This document shows, in pieces, positions 36,099 through 45,537 of a stretch of DNA of 64,000 nt. The position numbers and the translations under genes are program-made. Under the pieces are notes generated by a model. It did not search any database, was not told where the DNA came from, and saw only the letters and a list, made by a program, of their open reading frames with translations. Source of the stretch: an uncultured Sphingorhabdus sp. (GTDB lineage: Bacteria; Pseudomonadota; Alphaproteobacteria; Sphingomonadales; Sphingomonadaceae); assembly GCA_937873665.1 (NCBI GenBank), contig CALMYW010000394.1:558001-622000 (forward strand), read 5' to 3'. How positions within the stretch are numbered: position 1 is the stretch's first letter; each line of letters starts with the position of its first letter.

Positions 36099-36569
36099 CT
36101 ATGTATCCGTCTTGAAACTCCTAGCCAAAATTTCACATGCTTCATCGACGAGCCGCCAGCACTTCTCGAAATCAGCAGTATCACCATAATAGGGATCGGC
36201 CACCGCTCGGCTCTCTTGCCCCGGCAGATGATCGAGGAGCAGCGATAGTTGGGCGGTTGCCGATTGGGGCGAGAGGTTCAGAAGGGTGCGGTGGTTGTCA
36301 TGGTCCATCGCGATGATATGGTCGAAGCGGTGGAAATCGTCGCGCGCCACCTGCCGGGCGCGAAAGCCGCTGATGTCGATGCCGCCGAGCCTTCGCACCA
36401 CTTCTTGCGCTCGCCTATCGGGCGGGTGGCCGACATGCCAGTCGCCGGTTCCGGCGGAATCAACGATTACGTCCAGCCCCAACCGCGTCGCATGATGCCG
36501 CAGAGCCGCCTCTGCCAAGGGCGAGCGACAGATATTGCCGAGACAGACCATCAACACCGAAACTGCCAT
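36099..36569 (-). CDS. low-molecular-weight protein-tyrosine phosphatase
   Basis: 156 residues, complete. P-loop CLGNICRS (residues 9-16) holds the nucleophilic Cys and Arg; the general-acid loop is DPYYGD near 129. It dephosphorylates tyrosine, and in bacteria it often acts on tyrosine kinases of polysaccharide export. No such kinase is adjacent. AAGGAG lies before the ATG. The 150 bp downstream are AT-rich and without genes. Confidence 0.93.
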   Translation of the reverse strand: MAVSVLMVCLGNICRSPLAEAALRHHATRLGLDVIVDSAGTGDWHVGHPPDRRAQEVVRRLGGIDISGFRARQVARDDFHRFDHIIAMDHDNHRTLLNLSPQSATAQLSLLLDHLPGQESRAVADPYYGDTADFEKCWRLVDEACEILARSFKTDT

Positions 36570-36645
36570 GCAAACTCCTTTACCCGCTTGCGCTTTGCAT
36601 ATCCTCTGCTAGCCCAAGGCCCGACCGAGAGACAAGCAGAGGAGA

Positions 36646-38262
36646 ATGACGTTGAGCGCAACAAGCGATGGGAAGTCGATTGAAAACGCCAACGCACAGG
36701 GGGAAAAGTCAGCGACCGGCTATAGCTGGTATGTGCTGACTGTCCTTGTCATCGTCTATATTTTGAACTTCATTGACCGTCAGATTGTCAGCATCCTCGC
36801 GGTCGACATCAAGGCTGATCTTGGTCTGACAGATTCCGAAATGGGCTTTCTGGGCGGGGCCGCTTTCGCTGTTTTCTATGCGCTGTTTGGCATTCCGCTT
36901 GGCCGGTTGGCCGATAATTGGAACCGGGTAAAGTTGCTGTCGATCGGGCTGGCCCTGTGGTCGCTGATGACAGCTTTGTCCGGCTTCGCCCGCAATCAGG
37001 TTGAACTCACACTGGCGCGCATGGGCGTCGGCGTCGGGGAAGCTACCGCAAGCCCAACCGCTTACTCCCTGATTTCGGACTATTTCCCCAAGCGTCAGCG
37101 CGCCACCGCGCTCGCGATCTATTCGTCGGGTCTCTATCTGGGCGGTGGGGTATCGCTGTTCATTGGCGCTTTGATTGTGAAGGCTTGGAACGATGCCTAT
37201 CCCGTCGATGCACCAATGGGCTTGGTAGGATGGCAGGCCGCGTTTCTGGCAGTCGGCATTCCGGGTGTGTTGCTGGCTCTTTGGGTTTCGTCGCTCAGGG
37301 AGCCGATCCGCGGTGCGATGGACGGGGTTGCGACCGAAAGCTCTCCCACACCCTTCCGCGCCTTTGCGAGCGACCTGTCGATGATCGTCCCGCCCTTTAC
37401 CATCTGGGGCGCTTGGCAGCGCGGCCCAACCGCCTTTGTCATTAACATCGCGACCGGTGCCGCCATCGCCGCTTTTGCCTGGTGGATGATCAATCTGACC
37501 GGAAACTTGCCGCAATGGTCAGCGGTCGGCTTTGGCTATTATGCGGTGTTTTCATGGGCTTCGGCGCTGCGCGCGCGTGACCCGGCCACCTTCAAACTGA
37601 TCTGGGGCACGCCCGCCTTTATCTGCACCACGCTGGGCTATGGCCTTGTCTCGCTGGCGGCTTATGCATTGAGTTTCTGGTCGGCGCCCTATGCTGAAAT
37701 CGTTCTGAAGTTGCCCAAGGCAGAACTGGCCTTCATCCTGGGCGCCAATGGTGCGTTGAGTGGATTCCTCGGCGTTATCATCGGCGGGCGGATGGCCGAT
37801 GCATTGCGGATGAAAAATCCCGCAGGCCGCATATTGATGATCATCCTCGGCGTGGTCGGCCCGATCATCCCGATCTGGATTGGCTATACCACCGAAAATT
37901 CAACTCTGTTCTACACGATGAATTTTGTAGCCGGTATGCTGGGTGCAACCGCGCTGGGTGCAGCCGCGGCAACCACGCAGGATCTGGTGCTGCCGCGCAT
38001 GCGCGGGACGGCGACGGCAGCCTTTTTCCTCGGCACGACTTTAGTGGGTCTGTCTTTCGGCCCCTATATGGTTGGGCAGATTTCCGACCTTGCGGGTACA
38101 ATGGTCGACGGCAAACTGGTTGGCGACCTGCGCGTAGGCATATTGTCGCTGATTGGTGTCGCGCCGATCGCGCTTGGCCTTTTGGTTGCGGCCTATCGTA
38201 TGGTTCCGACAGCCGAGCGCACCATCGCAGAACGAGCACGCGAAGCGGGTGAGCCGGTTTAA
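36646..38262 (+). CDS. MFS transporter
   Basis: 538 residues with about 12 hydrophobic helices. The N terminus has LNFIDRQIVSILAVDIK, and the loop 2-3 motif GRLADNWNRVK fits the major facilitator family. This spinster-like subgroup is common in this order and may export lipids or organic compounds, but the substrate is unknown. The ribosome-binding site AGAGGAGA lies before the ATG. Divergent from the phosphatase. Confidence 0.9.
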   Translation: MTLSATSDGKSIENANAQGEKSATGYSWYVLTVLVIVYILNFIDRQIVSILAVDIKADLGLTDSEMGFLGGAAFAVFYALFGIPLGRLADNWNRVKLLSIGLALWSLMTALSGFARNQVELTLARMGVGVGEATASPTAYSLISDYFPKRQRATALAIYSSGLYLGGGVSLFIGALIVKAWNDAYPVDAPMGLVGWQAAFLAVGIPGVLLALWVSSLREPIRGAMDGVATESSPTPFRAFASDLSMIVPPFTIWGAWQRGPTAFVINIATGAAIAAFAWWMINLTGNLPQWSAVGFGYYAVFSWASALRARDPATFKLIWGTPAFICTTLGYGLVSLAAYALSFWSAPYAEIVLKLPKAELAFILGANGALSGFLGVIIGGRMADALRMKNPAGRILMIILGVVGPIIPIWIGYTTENSTLFYTMNFVAGMLGATALGAAAATTQDLVLPRMRGTATAAFFLGTTLVGLSFGPYMVGQISDLAGTMVDGKLVGDLRVGILSLIGVAPIALGLLVAAYRMVPTAERTIAERAREAGEPV

Positions 38263-38342
38263 TCATACGGTTAAATTCCTGCTTGACGCTAGCGTAAACT
38301 TGCTGTTTCTGGCGGCCAGAACAGCCTTAGGAGACTCGCGCC

Positions 38343-39497
38343 ATGTCGCTCGATGCATTGCACCGCACCGCCTATAACGAAGACCATGAAGCCTTCCGCT
38401 CGACGGTCCGCCAGTTTGTTGCCAAAGAGATCGAGCCCAATGCCGACAAATGGGATGCCGATGGCCTCGTCCCAAAGGAAGTGTGGCCCAAAGCTGGCGA
38501 ACTGGGCCTGCTCTGCCCGACCGTTCCGGAGGAATTTGGCGGCCTTGGCCTAGATTTTGGCTATAACGCCATCATCAACGAAGAATTCGGTTACAATACC
38601 GATGTCGCAACCGGTTTCTCGCTGCAGACCGATATCGTTGCAAATTACATCATCCAATATGGCTCTGAAGAGCAGAAGAAGCAGTGGCTGCCGAAAATGG
38701 TTTCAGGTGAAGTCATCACCGCCATCGCCATGACCGAGCCGGGCACCGGTTCCGACCTTCAGGGCATGCGCACCACGGCAAAGAAGGATGGCAACCACTA
38801 TGTCATCAACGGTGCAAAGACCTATATCACCAACGGCCAGAATGCCGACCTGATCCTTGTCTGCTGCAAGACCGATCCGGATGCGAACCCGGCCTATAAG
38901 GGCGTGTCGATCGTCCTCGTCGAGGCGGATCGTGAAGGCTTCAAGCGCGGCCGCAATCTCGACAAGATCGGCCTCGATGCCGCCGACACGTCTGAGCTGT
39001 TTTTCGAAGATGTCCGCGTACCAATAACGAACTGCCTTGGACAGGAAGGCATGGGCTTCATCTATCTGATGAGCGAATTGCCGCAGGAACGGCTTTCGAT
39101 TGCCATCGGCGCACAGACCGCAGCCCAGCGCAGTTTTGACCAGACGGTCGAATTCGTCCGCGAGCGCAAGGCATTCGGCAAGCCGATCCTCGATTTCCAG
39201 AACACCCGTTTCGTCCTTGCTGACCTCAAGACCAAGCTGCAGGTGGGTTGGGCACATATCGACTGGGCACTAGCCCGCCATATCAAGAAAGAGCTGACCC
39301 CCGAGGAAGCGTCTGCGGCTAAGCTGTGGCACACCGAGCTGCAGGGTGAAGTCGTCGACAAGTGCCTCCAGCTTCATGGCGGTGCGGGCTTCATGAACGA
39401 ATATCCGATCGCCAAGCAGTTCCGTGGCGCGCGCGTGACCCGTATCTTCGGCGGCACCAGCGAGATCATGAAGGAACTGATCGGGCGCAAGCTCTAA
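38343..39497 (+). CDS. acyl-CoA dehydrogenase
   Basis: 384 residues, full length. FAD-binding motifs MTEPGTGSDLQGM (about 128) and GGTSEIMKEL at the C terminus. It catalyses alpha-beta dehydrogenation of acyl-CoA in fatty acid oxidation. The stop overlaps the following thioesterase start by one base (TAATG). The gene follows the MFS gene after 80 bp. Confidence 0.93.
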   Translation: MSLDALHRTAYNEDHEAFRSTVRQFVAKEIEPNADKWDADGLVPKEVWPKAGELGLLCPTVPEEFGGLGLDFGYNAIINEEFGYNTDVATGFSLQTDIVANYIIQYGSEEQKKQWLPKMVSGEVITAIAMTEPGTGSDLQGMRTTAKKDGNHYVINGAKTYITNGQNADLILVCCKTDPDANPAYKGVSIVLVEADREGFKRGRNLDKIGLDAADTSELFFEDVRVPITNCLGQEGMGFIYLMSELPQERLSIAIGAQTAAQRSFDQTVEFVRERKAFGKPILDFQNTRFVLADLKTKLQVGWAHIDWALARHIKKELTPEEASAAKLWHTELQGEVVDKCLQLHGGAGFMNEYPIAKQFRGARVTRIFGGTSEIMKELIGRKL

Positions 39498-39937
39498 TGG
39501 CAAAACCCGAAGGGTGGCGGCTGAACCTGGCCGCCTACCCCATCATCCTTGAAAGCGACACACGTTTTCAGGACATGGACATCAACGGGCACATCAACAA
39601 TGTCGCCTTCGCGTCGCTGTTCGAAAATGCCCGAGTCCAGCTGCATCGCAAGGCGCGCCCCTGGGCTGACAGGCCGGATAATGAACGCACGATGGTTGCA
39701 TCGGTCGAAATCAATTATCTGCGCGAAGGCAATTTCCCTGCGCCCGTGACCATCGGCTCTGGCGTAGGTCGCATCGGCAATTCAAGCTGGGCTATTGTGC
39801 AGGCGATGTTCCAGAACGGCCAATGCATCGGCACTTGCGACAGCGTGATTGTCTGCCGCACCGATAACGAAGCCAAGCCGCTGCGTGCCGAACTGGTTGC
39901 AGAGCTTAAAGAAATGATGGCCAAAGCGGCTGACTAG
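39497..39937 (+). CDS. 4HBT-type acyl-CoA thioesterase
   Basis: 146 residues from ATG 39497. Hotdog motif DTRFQDMDINGHINNVAFASLFENARV, with the catalytic Asp. It probably trims the acyl-CoA pool along with the acyl-CoA dehydrogenase, with which it shares a one-base overlap. The stop is followed by a run of ten C residues. Confidence 0.9.
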   Translation: MAKPEGWRLNLAAYPIILESDTRFQDMDINGHINNVAFASLFENARVQLHRKARPWADRPDNERTMVASVEINYLREGNFPAPVTIGSGVGRIGNSSWAIVQAMFQNGQCIGTCDSVIVCRTDNEAKPLRAELVAELKEMMAKAAD

Positions 39938-40085
39938 CCTCCCCCCCCCCGCAGACACGATATCACTGCACCTGACCCTCAAGTTTCGATAACTGTAACC
40001 TCTACTAAGTTCAATCGGTCAAGTTGACTTTCCATTAGAAGATTTTTCACATACTGTTCGAAGGTCAAATGGCTGGAGAGAGAAT

Positions 40086-40970
40086 GTGACACCGTTTCGA
40101 ACGCATTACGACAATTTGAAGGTGTCAGTTAACGCTCCTCAAGAAGTCATTGCTGCTGCGTACAAAGCTTTATCGCGACAGTATCATCCAGATATGAATC
40201 CAGGCAATCCGGATGCAGAAAAAATAATGCGTATCGTAAATGCTTCCTATGAAGTCTTGTCAGATCCCGAAAAGCGGCAGGCGCATGATGAATGGATCGC
40301 CGTCAAATTACTGAATAGTAATAATAATGCTGAAAATACTCCTGATAGTACGTCAAGTCAACATGCTGAAGCCCAATACTCAAAGATTCTGCAGGTAGTC
40401 CGTCATCTAGCGAGAAATCTGTGGACCTATTTATTCATAGGCATGATCGGATTCGGTTTATGGGCAGCAAACGAACCTCCGAAACCGAGTGGACTGCCGG
40501 AGTATGTTGCTGAACCTACTGCCGAATTGGCAAATTCGAACGAAAAAGCGACAAATTTCATCCGACCAAAGTCGGCACCGAACGGCAGTTCATGGCCAGA
40601 TAAAGCCAGCTACATAAAGGGGTACCCGATCGCTCGCGCAGACGGCCTTTCAAAGCTCACCATCGACAACAGCTCTAACCCAACAGACGTGTTTGTTAAA
40701 TTAATAGCACTGGACACCGATAAAACTCTTCCTGTGCGTCACGCATTTATTCCAGCTAATTCTTCTTTCACAATGAACAAAATACGCGCGGGCAACTATG
40801 ACATTCGTCATATGGATTTGTCCGATGGAAGTCTGTCCCGATCTGAATCGTTTGCGCTGGAAGAAATCAGCGAGCCAGCGGGTGTTCGTTTTAGTGTAAC
40901 AACATTGACCTTGTTCAAGGTGGCTAATGGGAACATGCAATCCTATAGCTTAGCGCCAGAAGAATTTTAA
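40086..40970 (+). CDS. J-domain membrane protein
   Basis: 294 residues. An N-terminal J-domain with HPD in QYHPDMNPGNPDAEK (about 35-37), one membrane helix (about 113-131, LFIGMIGFGLWAA), then a C-terminal domain of beta type with no recognisable family. It lacks the glycine-rich and zinc regions of DnaJ, so it is a specialised co-chaperone that recruits DnaK to the membrane. GTG start at 40086 (GGAGAG site); an ATG at 40084 is followed directly by TGA. The AT-rich composition differs from its neighbours. Confidence 0.85.
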   Translation: MTPFRTHYDNLKVSVNAPQEVIAAAYKALSRQYHPDMNPGNPDAEKIMRIVNASYEVLSDPEKRQAHDEWIAVKLLNSNNNAENTPDSTSSQHAEAQYSKILQVVRHLARNLWTYLFIGMIGFGLWAANEPPKPSGLPEYVAEPTAELANSNEKATNFIRPKSAPNGSSWPDKASYIKGYPIARADGLSKLTIDNSSNPTDVFVKLIALDTDKTLPVRHAFIPANSSFTMNKIRAGNYDIRHMDLSDGSLSRSESFALEEISEPAGVRFSVTTLTLFKVANGNMQSYSLAPEEF

Positions 40971-40979
40971 ATTGCACAC

Positions 40980-41783
40980 CTAGTCGGCGAAATTCGGTTT
41001 CCGCTTCTGCATTTCAGACATCACCGCCTCCATCTGGTTCGGCGTGCGGATGACCTTCAACTGCTCGTCGCTTTCCATCTGAAGCAACTCTGCATCGCTT
41101 GATGTCGCCAACGCATTACACATACGCTTGGCACCGCGAATGGCATGCGGGTTCTTGTTTGCAATCACCCGGGCAAGTTCCATCGCCTTGGCATGCGGTT
41201 CGTCGGAAACATGGGTAGCAAAGCCCATTTCCTTGGCCTCGACACCGTTGAATTCGCGGTTGGTGTAAATCATTTCGCGCAACACATCGTCAGCGACCTG
41301 CGTGCGCCACAACGGCATGCCACCGACATCGGGTACGAGGCCCCATTTCATTTCCATGATCGCGATGCGCGTGTCGGGATGGACTATGCGGATATCGGCA
41401 CCCGCCATAATCTGGCTGCCCGCGCCAAAGGCAACGCCATGCACAGCCGCAATCACCGGCACCGGCAACTCACGCCAGCCATAGGCAGCATATTGCGCAT
41501 TGTTCGAGATGCCCTTGGTGCGATCGCCGAGCGACCCACCCGCACTGCTCGCACCCGGATCACGTTCACTATGCAGGCTGGCAAGATCAAGGCCGGCACA
41601 AAATGCGCGGCCCTCGCCCGACAGCACAACCACGCGGAGGCCAGGCGTGGCTTTCAACTGGTCAATCGCCTCAACCAGCGCATTCCATTGCGCACCGTCG
41701 AGGGCGTTCATCTTGTCGACACGGGTCATGCGGACATCGGCGATGCCGTCTTCCAGCATAGTGATTGAAATTCGGTCGTTCAT
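40980..41783 (-). CDS. crotonase/enoyl-CoA hydratase family protein
   Basis: 267 residues from ATG 41783, with a GAGGAA site. Oxyanion-hole motifs: GRAFCAGLDLASL (about 60) and VHGVAFGAGSQIMAGADI (about 109). It hydrates or isomerises enoyl-CoA in beta-oxidation or aromatic acid breakdown. The glutamates of the active site are not all recognisable, so the exact reaction is uncertain. Confidence 0.9.
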   Translation of the reverse strand: MNDRISITMLEDGIADVRMTRVDKMNALDGAQWNALVEAIDQLKATPGLRVVVLSGEGRAFCAGLDLASLHSERDPGASSAGGSLGDRTKGISNNAQYAAYGWRELPVPVIAAVHGVAFGAGSQIMAGADIRIVHPDTRIAIMEMKWGLVPDVGGMPLWRTQVADDVLREMIYTNREFNGVEAKEMGFATHVSDEPHAKAMELARVIANKNPHAIRGAKRMCNALATSSDAELLQMESDEQLKVIRTPNQMEAVMSEMQKRKPNFAD

Positions 41784-41812
41784 GACTTTCCTCTCCAATT
41801 AGAACCGAAGTG

Positions 41813-41863
41813 CTGAGCCTGTCGAAGCACGCCCAGCAGTAAAACGCCCTTCGACAGGCTCAG
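41813..41863. repeat. palindromic repeat (REP-like)
   Basis: CTGAGCCTGTCGAAG (41813-41827) and CTTCGACAGGCTCAG (41849-41863) form a perfect 15-bp inverted repeat with a 21-nt loop. The core CTTCGACAGGCTCAG is a widespread repetitive palindrome in proteobacteria. It separates the crotonase from the isomerase gene. Confidence 0.75.
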
Positions 41864-41877
41864 GGCTCCGGTGAAAC

Positions 41878-42486
41878 TTACTTCTTCAATGCTGCCTCAA
41901 CCAAAGGCAGCTGATCATTGCCAAAATACATGTCGGTGCCATCGACAAAGATCGAGGGCGATCCATAACCGCCGCGCGCGATCACCTCTTCGGTGTTGGC
42001 ACGCAAGCGGGCTTTTACGTCATCACTTTGCGCGGCAGCCTTCAGCGCCGCGCCATCAAGACCAGTGCTGTCGGCAACCGCCGCGAGCACATCGGCATCG
42101 TCCAGATTTTCCTGGGCACCAAAATAGCTTTCAAACGCCGCCTTGGAAAAACGGCGCAGCGCATCCTGATTCTCTTCCAGCGTACAGGCAAAGCGCATCG
42201 CATTCACACTCTTGGCTGGATGCCATTTGGACGGGAAGTTCATCTCCACCCCAGCCAGTGCAGCCCAATCGAGCAACACTTTCCAGCTATGCTTGAGCTT
42301 GCGATTGTCAGTCAACTCGCGCGCGGCATAGACTGACTGGTTCACGGCATTGAACACTCCGCCGACGAGGATCGGACGCAGCACCGACTGTTCGCCGGTC
42401 CGCTCGAGCATCGGCCACAAATTGGTGAAGGCCAGATAAGTCCAGGGGCTGGAAAGGTCGTAGAAAAACTCGACGCGCGCGCTCAT
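41878..42486 (-). CDS. 2-hydroxychromene-2-carboxylate isomerase-like (DsbA fold)
   Basis: 202 residues, thioredoxin fold of the kappa-GST/HCCA type: VEFFYDLSSPWTYLAF at the N terminus and YGSPSIFVDGTDMYFGNDQL at the C terminus. The Ser of the motif FYDLSSPWTYL corresponds to the catalytic position. Such enzymes isomerise aromatic or chromene substrates with glutathione. A paralogue is at 56823. It overlaps the preceding gene by 4 bp. Confidence 0.88.
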   Translation of the reverse strand: MSARVEFFYDLSSPWTYLAFTNLWPMLERTGEQSVLRPILVGGVFNAVNQSVYAARELTDNRKLKHSWKVLLDWAALAGVEMNFPSKWHPAKSVNAMRFACTLEENQDALRRFSKAAFESYFGAQENLDDADVLAAVADSTGLDGAALKAAAQSDDVKARLRANTEEVIARGGYGSPSIFVDGTDMYFGNDQLPLVEAALKK

Positions 42487-42953
42487 TCAGCCGGAACCTC
42501 CTCAAGCAAGGGTGCATTTTCCGCCTTGGCATCGAATTTCAGGAACACGTCCCGAATCCATTCAGGGAACGCCATCGGCCGATGGCTTTCCAGATCGACG
42601 AACACGCTAACCAGTTCTACCTCGGCACGCAGATCGTCCGAACCATCCTCGGTCGCGCCGTGGATTTCGACGATTTTGGTGATGCTACTACGCCCCATCT
42701 TGGTGGTGCGACACATCACCTCGATCATCTCGTCAGGGAAGATGGGTGCGTTCCACAACACCGTGGCCTTTTTGACGTGAAACTCGAGCGGTTCGTCCGG
42801 ATTCACCAGCCGCAGCCCGCAGGCCCGCCAATATTCGGTCACCGCGACGTCGGCATAGTCGAGATAGCGCGCGTTGAAGACGACGCCCTGTGCGTCGGTC
42901 TCTGCCCAGCGGACGCGGAGGGGATAGCGGAATGCGAAATCTTTCTTTGCCAT
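42483..42953 (-). CDS. YbgC-type acyl-CoA thioesterase
   Basis: 156 residues from ATG 42953. Hotdog-fold motif VRWAETDAQGVVFNARYLDYADVAVTEYW with the catalytic Asp. It probably hydrolyses acyl-CoA. The stop overlaps the isomerase start by 4 bp (ATGA). The frame is open further upstream, but it passes through the repeat at 43098-43183 and is not protein-like. Confidence 0.9.
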   Translation of the reverse strand: MAKKDFAFRYPLRVRWAETDAQGVVFNARYLDYADVAVTEYWRACGLRLVNPDEPLEFHVKKATVLWNAPIFPDEMIEVMCRTTKMGRSSITKIVEIHGATEDGSDDLRAEVELVSVFVDLESHRPMAFPEWIRDVFLKFDAKAENAPLLEEVPAE

Positions 42954-43097
42954 GCAATTTCGATGGCAAATTGAAACGGGTTGCGCAAGCAGTGGATAGC
43001 GATGCGATGCCGATGGCGCGGAAGTTGACAAAGCTGACACTATGCCGCGCAAGATTGTTTCAACCGACGTCCGCTTCACACGCTCCCTACCATCCCC

Positions 43098-43183
43098 GTC
43101 GCCCCGTACTTGACACGGGGCTTGGCTGCTGTTCGTCACAACAGCCCGCAAAAAGCCGAACCCCGCATCAAGTGTGGGGTGAC
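43098..43183. repeat. dispersed palindromic repeat, divergent copy
   Basis: GTCGCCCCGTACTTGACAC at one end and GTGTGGGGTGAC at the other (43173-43183) form a bipartite palindrome, with an inner inverted GGCTTG/AAGCCG. It is similar in arrangement but not identical in sequence to the repeats at 17723 and 57436. Confidence 0.55.
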
Positions 43184-43216
43184 GGGTTTGTATATTGGGT
43201 AAGTGATACACCCCAA

Positions 43217-43771
43217 TCACCCCTCCCTCTCCTGCTGCCGCAGCATCCGGCGCACATCGATTTTGCGGAACAGCCAGTCATAGGCCGCGTCAAGCAACAG
43301 ATTGATCCGCATCGCCAGCAATCGCGCCGCGCCATCCTCGGCGCGTTCATACTTTTGCCGGTCGAGCCATTTGCCAAAGCGCAGCGGATCGTAATAGCGC
43401 AGCATGAACATTGTCAGCCGCTCGTCATAATGGCGGCGTTCGCCCACCTGCTCCCCCTTATAATAGATGGGGATGGCAACACCGTGGATCGCGCGCGAAA
43501 AGGCGGCGTCGGCCATGCGCTTCACGCCATGTTCGAGTGCGGCCTCCCAAGCCTCCCGAAACGGCCCCGCCTCTGGCCGCGCGCGCAGATCATAAGCCGA
43601 CTGCCGCGAGCGCCCGACGCGACGGCAGGCTTCATCGACGCAACCGCTGGCGGCCAATGCCTTGATAAATTCCACCTGCTTTTTCGGCGTCCAGCCATCA
43701 TGGCGCACGCGGGTGGGCACGGGGGCAAAGGTTTGGATTTGGGAGGGTGGGTTTGAATCGGTCTGTTCCAT
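43217..43771 (-). CDS. conserved hypothetical protein with HTH-like region
   Basis: 184 residues. N-terminal GWTPKKQVEFIKALAASGCVDEACRRVGRSRQSAYDLRARP resembles a helix-turn-helix used in terminase small subunits and some regulators. The C-terminal half is basic and helical. No terminase large subunit or phage gene is nearby, so it is not a prophage remnant. I recall the type as common in sphingomonads; its role is unknown. Confidence 0.65.
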   Translation of the reverse strand: MEQTDSNPPSQIQTFAPVPTRVRHDGWTPKKQVEFIKALAASGCVDEACRRVGRSRQSAYDLRARPEAGPFREAWEAALEHGVKRMADAAFSRAIHGVAIPIYYKGEQVGERRHYDERLTMFMLRYYDPLRFGKWLDRQKYERAEDGAARLLAMRINLLLDAAYDWLFRKIDVRRMLRQQEREG

Positions 43772-44001
43772 GGGTGGAATGGAACATAAATGGGGGTGTG
43801 TAGGACAGGGGTTTCTGGTGGGGCAACTATGTTAGGGTGGTGGGCTGCCTGATTTTACCAATCGGATCACACAAAGCGGACACAGCCGTTTTCCTCGTAC
43901 TACGCGTTCAATCCAAAACTGATACAACCCTGTTTAGCGATATGTTAGGAATGCAAACCAGATAAACTAACTCGCGGCCGATAAAAAAGGGGCGTTCGAA
44001 C

Positions 44002-45411
44002 ATGAAGTTGAGCAGCGCACTGTCATTGTTGCTGATCGCCAGCAATGTGCCGACTTCTGCAGATGCAAAGATCCAGAGTCTGCCCGACGAAGAAGGCCAA
44101 ATCTGCATATTGATCGCATACGGGTGGAATGGATCGCCAGATGAAATAAGGCGGATAAGAGAAATCCCGGTTCCCAAAAGCTACGTGACGAAAAAAGGCG
44201 GTGCGTGCGGTGGGCATGTCGACGCCAACTATCTGATCAGATGGCATTTGCGTTACGGTGATGAAAACACGGTCCAGCAGGCGCTTAGATTTATCGAAAA
44301 ACGTAACGGAACGTCTGAAACAATATCCGCCCAATTGGACCGTGACTTTACGAACGCATTGGGTGAATTGAATAAGGAACTGCAGGTCGAAGACAAACGA
44401 GAAGCTTCGCGTTTGGATGTTTCCGAACCTGAAAAGCTCCAATCATTTATAGCGAACACTCCGTCGGTTGCCAAACTGAGTCGTATTAAAGATTCGCTGA
44501 ATTCAGACCTGTTGAACCGCATAAACCTATACCTAAGCGCCGCCGAGATATTCAGATCGAAACGACTTGCCGCGCAAGCCCGCGACGTTTTCACGCAATA
44601 TGAAGCGATTGAAAGATGGCTGTTGCCATCCCGCGATGGCGGCAACCCAAATATTGATCCATTTGTTTCACGGGCTTTGGAGTATGTGCAGGACAGTTCT
44701 AGTCGAGATCTAACGTCGATGGAAATCGAACTGCGACTGGCTGTGCTTGAGGCGCAACTAACCCCTAGTACCGAAATGTATGACCGCGCTGGTGAGGTGC
44801 TAAAAAGGCGGCATCAACCAGCTTATGCCAATGCCCCAAAGGAAGCCTTCAGCGGCGGTGACGATTTTTGTGACCTTTATGAGGAGCGTTTCCGCAACGA
44901 TTGGGAACGGGAAATCGCAAAGGCGTGCAAAGATGATGATGCATTCGTTCCTAAGGCTATGGCCTATGGATATGCGGATGCCATGCTGGCGATACTGACC
45001 GACAAAGGCCAACGTGAAATCGGTAAGTGGAATTGGGAAGATTATGTTATTCTTCACCAAAAGGACATGATCTATAATAGCGGGCAACGAAATTATCTTA
45101 CCGGCGATAACGAGAGGGTTATCAATCTCAAAATGGCAGTAGTTGACCGGCATTTTGCACAGTCTAAATCGAAAGAAAATGGGTGGAGGAATTACGAAAC
45201 GGCTTGGCGGCTGCTTGCTGAGATCTCAACGCTCGTCAATCCTGCGGAAAACCCGGTTCGATTTCGACAAATCGCCGAACGGGCAATTGCCGTGGATGCA
45301 ATGACGCAGAATGAGGAAAAAGGCTGGCAGGAGCAACATGCATACCTGCTGGGATATTACCGCCTTAATCTCCAGAATCTTGACAAGGTTGCAGTGGGCG
45401 ATGTTCAGTGA
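44002..45411 (+). CDS. hypothetical exported protein
   Basis: 469 residues with a signal peptide (about 1-22, cut near ADA). The rest is helical and charged, with no repeats or known domain; five cysteines are scattered along the mature part. The region reads as AT-richer and less biased than its neighbours, which suggests lateral gain. There is no operon partner on either side. Confidence 0.65.
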   Translation: MKLSSALSLLLIASNVPTSADAKIQSLPDEEGQICILIAYGWNGSPDEIRRIREIPVPKSYVTKKGGACGGHVDANYLIRWHLRYGDENTVQQALRFIEKRNGTSETISAQLDRDFTNALGELNKELQVEDKREASRLDVSEPEKLQSFIANTPSVAKLSRIKDSLNSDLLNRINLYLSAAEIFRSKRLAAQARDVFTQYEAIERWLLPSRDGGNPNIDPFVSRALEYVQDSSSRDLTSMEIELRLAVLEAQLTPSTEMYDRAGEVLKRRHQPAYANAPKEAFSGGDDFCDLYEERFRNDWEREIAKACKDDDAFVPKAMAYGYADAMLAILTDKGQREIGKWNWEDYVILHQKDMIYNSGQRNYLTGDNERVINLKMAVVDRHFAQSKSKENGWRNYETAWRLLAEISTLVNPAENPVRFRQIAERAIAVDAMTQNEEKGWQEQHAYLLGYYRLNLQNLDKVAVGDVQ

Positions 45412-45537
45412 CCTCGCTGCCCATAGCCGAGCTCTGTGTAGGGCAAGGGAGACGGACAATCTGTAGCGGGTTTCACCACCTATGAATGGATGAACCAACG
45501 TCGGAAAACCTGTCGCGTTAAGACAGTTTAACTCGCC

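Noticed and set aside
39941..39950. Run of ten C residues as a phase-variation tract
   Set aside because: It lies after the thioesterase stop and 135 bp before the next start, so slippage would not alter a reading frame; a promoter-spacing effect is not excluded.
42954..43220. Longer start for the YbgC-type thioesterase
   Set aside because: The extra residues are encoded by the palindromic repeat and are not protein-like.
43217..43771. Terminase small-subunit-like gene as a sign of prophage
   Set aside because: No integrase, portal, capsid or terminase large subunit in the window.
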